A stretch of DNA of 9,194 nucleotides, from contig JAJKIL010000400.1 in NCBI GenBank assembly GCA_021154515.1, positions 1-9,194 of the forward strand, in the 5' to 3' direction. The notes beneath the pieces are model-generated. The model worked only from the letters and a program-made list of their open reading frames with translations, had not been told where the DNA came from and did no database searches. Of this stretch, positions 6,155-9,194 are shown piece after piece. Position numbers and translations under genes: made by a program. The first letter of the stretch is position 1. Each line of letters opens with the position of its first letter. This stretch comes from Niastella sp. (lineage in GTDB: Bacteria; Bacteroidota; Bacteroidia; Chitinophagales; Chitinophagaceae).

Positions 6155-6499
6155 TTCTCATGTAGTGAAGGGTTATAAGCCGTACCCTGACTAAGTTCAA
6201 TATGCGCTTTGAAAAACCGGGTTCACCTGGTAGTGCTGTAAGTACTCAAACTAGCATTAAAATCCAATTCAATTATAGTACAGTTGTTTGCTCTTTTGAA
6301 GAGAAGACCATGTGTTAACTGTACGCCATTCTACTAATGAGTACTATAAGGCAACCAGGCGAGCAGGTAATCCTGCCAGATGAAATAATTTTCAGTAAGG
6401 GAGTATAACAGTGAAGATAGTTGTTGTTCTCTATAAGCATATGTGTTATCAGGTGCTCCCTCCGCATCCCATAACGGGTGTTGGTATTTGTTGTGTGAT
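6155..6499 (+). other. Intergenic stretch rich in inverted repeats; candidate structured RNA or ssb 3' UTR
   Basis: No recognisable gene. Possible hairpins in plus-strand order are AGGGT/ACCCT (6169-6173/6184-6188), ACCGGG-TTCA-CCTGGT (6216-6231, one G-U pair), GTACAGTT/AACTGTAC (6278-6285/6317-6324) enclosing CTCTT-TTG-AAGAG (6291-6303), GCAGG-TAAT-CCTGC (6363-6376) and GTTATCA/TGATAAC (6445-6451/6496-6502). TTATAGTAC (6273-6281) also matches GTACTATAA (6341-6349), which would exclude the GTACAGTT stem. The stretch ends at a strong hairpin (6500-6525). No TAnnTTTG promoter is visible, so an RNA would be an ssb 3' UTR or processed from it. It matches no known 6S, tmRNA, SRP or RNase P signature I could recognise. 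Confidence 0.3.
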
Positions 6500-6525
6500 A
6501 ACCCTCCCGATTTATCGGGAGGGTT
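6500..6525. terminator. Strong hairpin, probable bidirectional terminator
   Basis: AACCCTCCCGAT (6500-6511) and ATCGGGAGGGTT (6514-6525) are exact inverted repeats around TT. On the plus strand a T-rich stretch follows (TATTTATAATGTTTT), so it can end RNA coming from ssb. On the minus strand it starts 4 nt after the full-length GNAT stop codon (6529-6531), so it also fits as that gene's terminator, although the T-run on that side is poor. Confidence 0.65.
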
Positions 6526-6528
6526 TAT

Positions 6529-7047
6529 TTATAATGTTTTCTTCATTAACCAATCTGTTTGCGGATCATTCCCTAACATAAATACATGCTCGCCAAATTG
6601 CTCGAACCCCTATTGGGAATAAAAGACAATCGCCTTATAATTTTTCTCCCAAACGCCCAGCCAGATCACCCGGGCATTCTTTTGCTTTGCTATCTCAATG
6701 CATTGCTGCATCAGGGCGCTCCCTACGCCCTTCCCAATACTTTTTTGTACTGCATAAATGCGGGCAATTTCTATAGCGGGGCCATCTTTCAATAAAACCG
6801 GGTTGGGTGATTCACGCATGCGCGCATAGCCCACTGCTGCATCTCCCTCATAGGCCAGTAAAAAGATATTTCCTTCAGCCCCTACCTCTTCCATTAATTT
6901 TTCCCTGGTAAACTGTTCATTCAGGAATTTATCCATATCCTCCTGGGTATTATCAGCCGCAAAAGAATCGTAAAACGTTTGCCGGCTCAGGTCAGCTATC
7001 AGAGCTGCGTCTTTTTTGGTTGCTTCTTCTATGCGAATGGTACTCAT
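6529..7047 (-). pseudogene. PaiA-like GNAT N-acetyltransferase with in-frame amber stop
   Basis: The minus-strand frame from the ATG at 7047 codes 145 residues to a TAG at 6610-6612, then continues in the same frame for 26 codons to TAA at 6529-6531. The tail reads GFEQFGEHVFMLG and QTDWLMKKTL, the normal C-terminus of PaiA-type GNATs, so full length would be 172 residues. The amber is codon 146, after FYSQ. Relatives have a bulky residue before GF, so TGG (Trp) to TAG is the simplest change. Visible earlier are the GNAT strands IEIARIYAV (92-100) and the acetyl-CoA loop IGKGVGSAL (104-112), plus NYKAIVFY (136-143). Known role: transfer of acetyl from acetyl-CoA to an amine, polyamines in PaiA. 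The truncated product lacks the last strands and is probably inactive. A sequencing error is possible. Confidence 0.85.
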
Positions 7048-7069
7048 GCTGTAAAGGTACTTTTGAAAA

Positions 7070-7101
7070 GGCAGTAATGATTTATATCATTTTTTCCTGC
7101 C
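7070..7101. promoter_or_regulatory. Inverted repeat between divergent GNAT and exported-protein genes
   Basis: GGCAG (7070-7074) and CTGCC (7097-7101) flank AATGAT-TTAT-ATCATT (7076-7091), a perfect 6-bp inverted repeat. It sits 22 bp upstream of the GNAT start in a 149-bp divergent gap. It could be an operator or just a leader hairpin of the plus-strand gene. No full TTTG/TAnnTTTG pair was found for either gene. Confidence 0.25.
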
Positions 7102-7196
7102 ATATATTCTTTGTATCTTTTTCATTCCCTTTTTCTATACGCTGTCCATCCCTGTAAGGCTTCTCCTAAAATTAATTAAACCCAAAATGCTAAAAC

Positions 7197-7916
7197 ATGA
7201 GAAAACTCTTTCTCTGCTGGCTATTGCTCCCGCTTCTCGGATCAGGCCAATCTAAAACTGTTGTAAACACTTTCAGAGCATTTCCCAAACCTGAAAAGGT
7301 GGCTGAGTTTGAAAAAGCGCTTGCGGCTCATGCGCAAAAGTATCATACGGGTGACTGGAAATGGCGTACCTATGAGGTGCTCTCTGGTCCCGATGCGGGT
7401 GCCTACCATGTTACAGAAGGCCCTAACAGTTGGGCTCAGCTTGATGAGCGAAAAGACATCAGCAAGGAACATACGGCTGACTGGAATATGAATGTATCAC
7501 CCTTAACTACCAGTCAGGGTTCAAATAGTTTTGCCGTTTACCGGGAAGAGCTGAGCTCCGTTCCTTTAACCGAATTCACCGACAAAATGGCCATCACCCA
7601 TGTTTTTCCCAAACAAGGTTATGGCGATACCATTGCAGCCCTTATAAAGAAAGTAAAAGTAGTATGGGATAAAACTAAGGAGCCGGTGGCAGTTTACCAG
7701 GCTTCGGGTTCAGGCCCCACTCAATATATCCTGGTATTCCGTTATAAAACCGGTTGGAAAGAAAGAGACCCGGCCTTCCGCAAACCTTTTATGGAAAGAT
7801 ATAAAGCCGAATACAACGATAGTGGTTACAATGATTATATGGCCGCCATCCAGCAATTTGTTGAAAGAAGTTATAGTGAAATGCTTTCTTATCGTGCCGA
7901 TCTTAGTTCCAAATAA
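7197..7916 (+). CDS. Exported protein with two similar alpha/beta halves, unknown function
   Basis: 239 aa. A signal peptide is plain: MRKLF, hydrophobic core LCWLLLPLLG, cleavage near SGQS (about residue 19). The mature part falls into two halves of about 100 residues with similar order. The first starts VVNTFRAFPKPEKVAEFEKALAAH and leads to YEVLSGPDAGAYHVTEG. The second starts MAITHVFPKQGYGDTIAALIKKV and leads to AVYQASGSGPTQYILVFRYKTGW. Each reads strand, helix, strand, strand, followed by a helix-rich part, as in dimeric alpha/beta-barrel (ABM-like) domains. That fold assignment is inference; no catalytic residue is recognised. The protein is probably periplasmic. There are no Cys residues in the mature protein and no lipobox. 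It is a single gene, convergent with the thiolase across a bidirectional terminator. Confidence 0.75.
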   Translation: MRKLFLCWLLLPLLGSGQSKTVVNTFRAFPKPEKVAEFEKALAAHAQKYHTGDWKWRTYEVLSGPDAGAYHVTEGPNSWAQLDERKDISKEHTADWNMNVSPLTTSQGSNSFAVYREELSSVPLTEFTDKMAITHVFPKQGYGDTIAALIKKVKVVWDKTKEPVAVYQASGSGPTQYILVFRYKTGWKERDPAFRKPFMERYKAEYNDSGYNDYMAAIQQFVERSYSEMLSYRADLSSK

Positions 7917-7959
7917 AACAATGCCCCCGATCCCGGCCTGGCCGTCGGGGGCTTGTTTT
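7915..7959. terminator. Bidirectional terminator between convergent genes
   Basis: GCCCCCGA (7923-7930) pairs with TCGGGGGC (7945-7952). The stem extends outward, past one bulged T, through AAAACAA (7915-7921) and TTGTTTT (7953-7959), and the loop contains the small palindrome CGGCC-T-GGCCG (7934-7944). A T-rich tail follows on both strands. It serves the exported-protein gene from the left and the thiolase from the right; its left arm overlaps the stop codon of the former. Confidence 0.88.
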
Positions 7960-7976
7960 ATAAACAGATTATTATT

Positions 7977-9161
7977 TTACATGCTTTCAATAATCATTGC
8001 GGAAGCGCCGCCACCACCATTACAAATCCCTGCCGCGCCGTATTTACCATTATTATGTTTCAATACATTAATGAGCGTAACAATAATGCGCGCCCCACTA
8101 CAACCTAAGGGATGACCCAACGAAACTGCGCCGCCATGTACATTTACCCTGGCCGGATCGAGCTTCATCCGCCGGCTGTTTTCAATTCCCACTACCGCAA
8201 ATGCTTCGTTCAATTCCCAATAGTCGATATCAGTCATTTTTAACCCGGCTTTGGCTACCGCTTTGGGAACTGCTATAGATGGAGTTGTTGTAAACCATTC
8301 CGGCGCCTGTTCTGCATCGGCATAGGAAACTATTCTGGCAATTGGTTTTAAACCCAGCTCTTCGGCTTTTTCTTTACTCATTAATACCAACCCTGCTGCA
8401 CCGTCGTTCAGCGTACTGGCATTGGCAGCTGTAACAGTGCCATCTTTTTGGAATGCTGGTTTTAACTCGGGTATCTTATCGAACTTTACATTAAAGGGCT
8501 CTTCGTCTTTAAAGAATTTGATCGGATCGCCTTTGCGTTGCGGAATTTCTACCGGCACCACTTCATCGGCAAACTTGCCGGCTGCCCAGGCTGCCTGACT
8601 GCGTTTATAGCTTTCAATTGCAAATGCATCCTGTTCTTCGCGGGTTATGCCACATTCCTTCGCACACAACTCCCCCGCATTTCCCATGGCCTGCCCATCA
8701 TATGCATCGGTTAACCCGTCTTTAGCCAGTCCATCAATTAAATTGGTATTGCCGTATTTATTACCCCAGCGCAAGCTGTCAACATAAAAAGGCACATTGC
8801 TCATGCTTTCCATACCGCCGGCCACCACAATATCGGCATCACCCAGCGCAATACTTTGTGCCGCCTGGGCAATGGCTTTCATGCCGCTGGCGCATACTTT
8901 ATTCACCGTAGTGCAATTCACTTCGTTTGGTAGTCCGGCAAATTTTGCCGCCTGGCGGGCAGGGGCCTGTCCCAGGTTAGCCTGAATTACGCAGCCCATC
9001 AACACATCCTGCACCTGGTTAGGTTGCAATCCTGCTTTTTCCAATGCTGCTTTTATGGCTATGGCACCCAGTTTCGGGGCTGTAAAATCCTTCAAACCAC
9101 CGCCGAAACTACCTATGGGCGTGCGAACGGCTGAAATAATATAAACTTCCTTTTTGTTCAT
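7977..9161 (-). CDS. Acetyl-CoA C-acetyltransferase (thiolase)
   Basis: 394 aa, full length for the family. N-terminal domain: VYIISAVRTPIGSFGG (6-21) and NKVCASGMKAI with nucleophile C90. GDADIVVAGGMESMSNVP is the tetramerisation/active-site region. C-terminal domain: WELNEAFAV with N318, VHGGAVSLGHPLGCSGAR with H350, and GICNGGGGASAMII with C380. All four catalytic positions of biosynthetic/degradative thiolases are present (C89, N316, H348, C378 in the Zoogloea enzyme). Known reaction: 2 acetyl-CoA to acetoacetyl-CoA plus CoA, or the reverse in fatty-acid or ketone breakdown. Direction and chain length cannot be told from sequence alone (atoB, phaA or fadA type). It stands as a single gene here, with its promoter not clearly visible in the 33 bp available upstream. 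Confidence 0.95.
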   Translation of the reverse strand: MNKKEVYIISAVRTPIGSFGGGLKDFTAPKLGAIAIKAALEKAGLQPNQVQDVLMGCVIQANLGQAPARQAAKFAGLPNEVNCTTVNKVCASGMKAIAQAAQSIALGDADIVVAGGMESMSNVPFYVDSLRWGNKYGNTNLIDGLAKDGLTDAYDGQAMGNAGELCAKECGITREEQDAFAIESYKRSQAAWAAGKFADEVVPVEIPQRKGDPIKFFKDEEPFNVKFDKIPELKPAFQKDGTVTAANASTLNDGAAGLVLMSKEKAEELGLKPIARIVSYADAEQAPEWFTTTPSIAVPKAVAKAGLKMTDIDYWELNEAFAVVGIENSRRMKLDPARVNVHGGAVSLGHPLGCSGARIIVTLINVLKHNNGKYGAAGICNGGGGASAMIIESM

Positions 9162-9194
9162 ATAGTAAGTTCTGTGTAAAGATGTCGGTTTGTT

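Noticed and set aside
6202..6318. 38-codon plus-strand ORF starting MRFEKPGSPG
   Set aside because: No Shine-Dalgarno or promoter; it overlaps several hairpins and a chance ORF of this length is likely. Left as a footnote to the structured-RNA candidate.
6155..6530. Housekeeping RNA (6S, tmRNA, SRP RNA or RNase P RNA)
   Set aside because: None of the conserved cores of these RNAs was recognised, and no tRNA-like end is present.
6612..6612. Reassigned TAG codon in this organism
   Set aside because: The ssb gene in the same window ends with TAG at the expected place, so TAG acts as a normal stop.
7058..7065. TACTTTTG as -7 element for the exported-protein gene
   Set aside because: It matches TAnnTTTG but has no TTTG 19-21 nt upstream and would leave a leader of about 125 nt inside a divergent gap.

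Overview
The window looks like chromosomal DNA from a Bacteroidota bacterium, most likely of the Chitinophagaceae (Niastella/Chitinophaga type). The evidence is the moderate GC, mostly weak Shine-Dalgarno sequences, promoters of the TTTG / TAnnTTTG type (clear before pdhB and the acyltransferase), a LytS/LytTR two-component pair, and a Cys4 zinc-finger protein of a kind I associate with this phylum. No transposase, integrase or CRISPR array is visible. The family placement is an impression from protein style, not a computed result.

Left part (1-4253). A minus-strand pyruvate dehydrogenase E1 beta gene is cut by the left edge and has a good Bacteroidota promoter. Divergent from it runs a plus-strand cluster: a membrane acyltransferase-3 family enzyme, a LytS-type membrane histidine kinase and a LytTR response regulator. 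The last two overlap by 4 nt. The cluster reads as one transcription unit in which a surface-modifying acyltransferase travels with its probable sensor and regulator.

Middle part (4254-6530), the accessory-looking stretch. It starts with a mini-operon: an 18-codon peptide behind an unusually strong Shine-Dalgarno, then a 55-aa basic protein 2 nt later. Next is a gene-poor stretch with a possible decayed reading frame and a striking array of 11-bp units. Eight copies of roughly AGTTGCCTGGG are followed, in unbroken 11-bp phase, by progressively decayed inverted copies. The direct half lies in a 45-codon ORF whose product has an 11-residue repeat. After the array come a minus-strand Cys4 protein and a divergent accessory-type single-stranded DNA-binding protein. 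They share an intergenic region with repeated AAACGAC half-sites and a perfect palindrome inside the probable promoter spacer. Downstream of ssb lies about 370 bp of intergenic DNA rich in inverted repeats, ending in a strong hairpin.

Right part (6529-9194). A minus-strand PaiA-like GNAT acetyltransferase is interrupted by one in-frame TAG where a Trp codon is likely in relatives. A plus-strand exported protein with two similar halves follows. It converges on a minus-strand acetyl-CoA acetyltransferase (thiolase) across a bidirectional terminator. PdhB and the thiolase are ordinary central metabolism genes around acetyl-CoA; nothing else links them.
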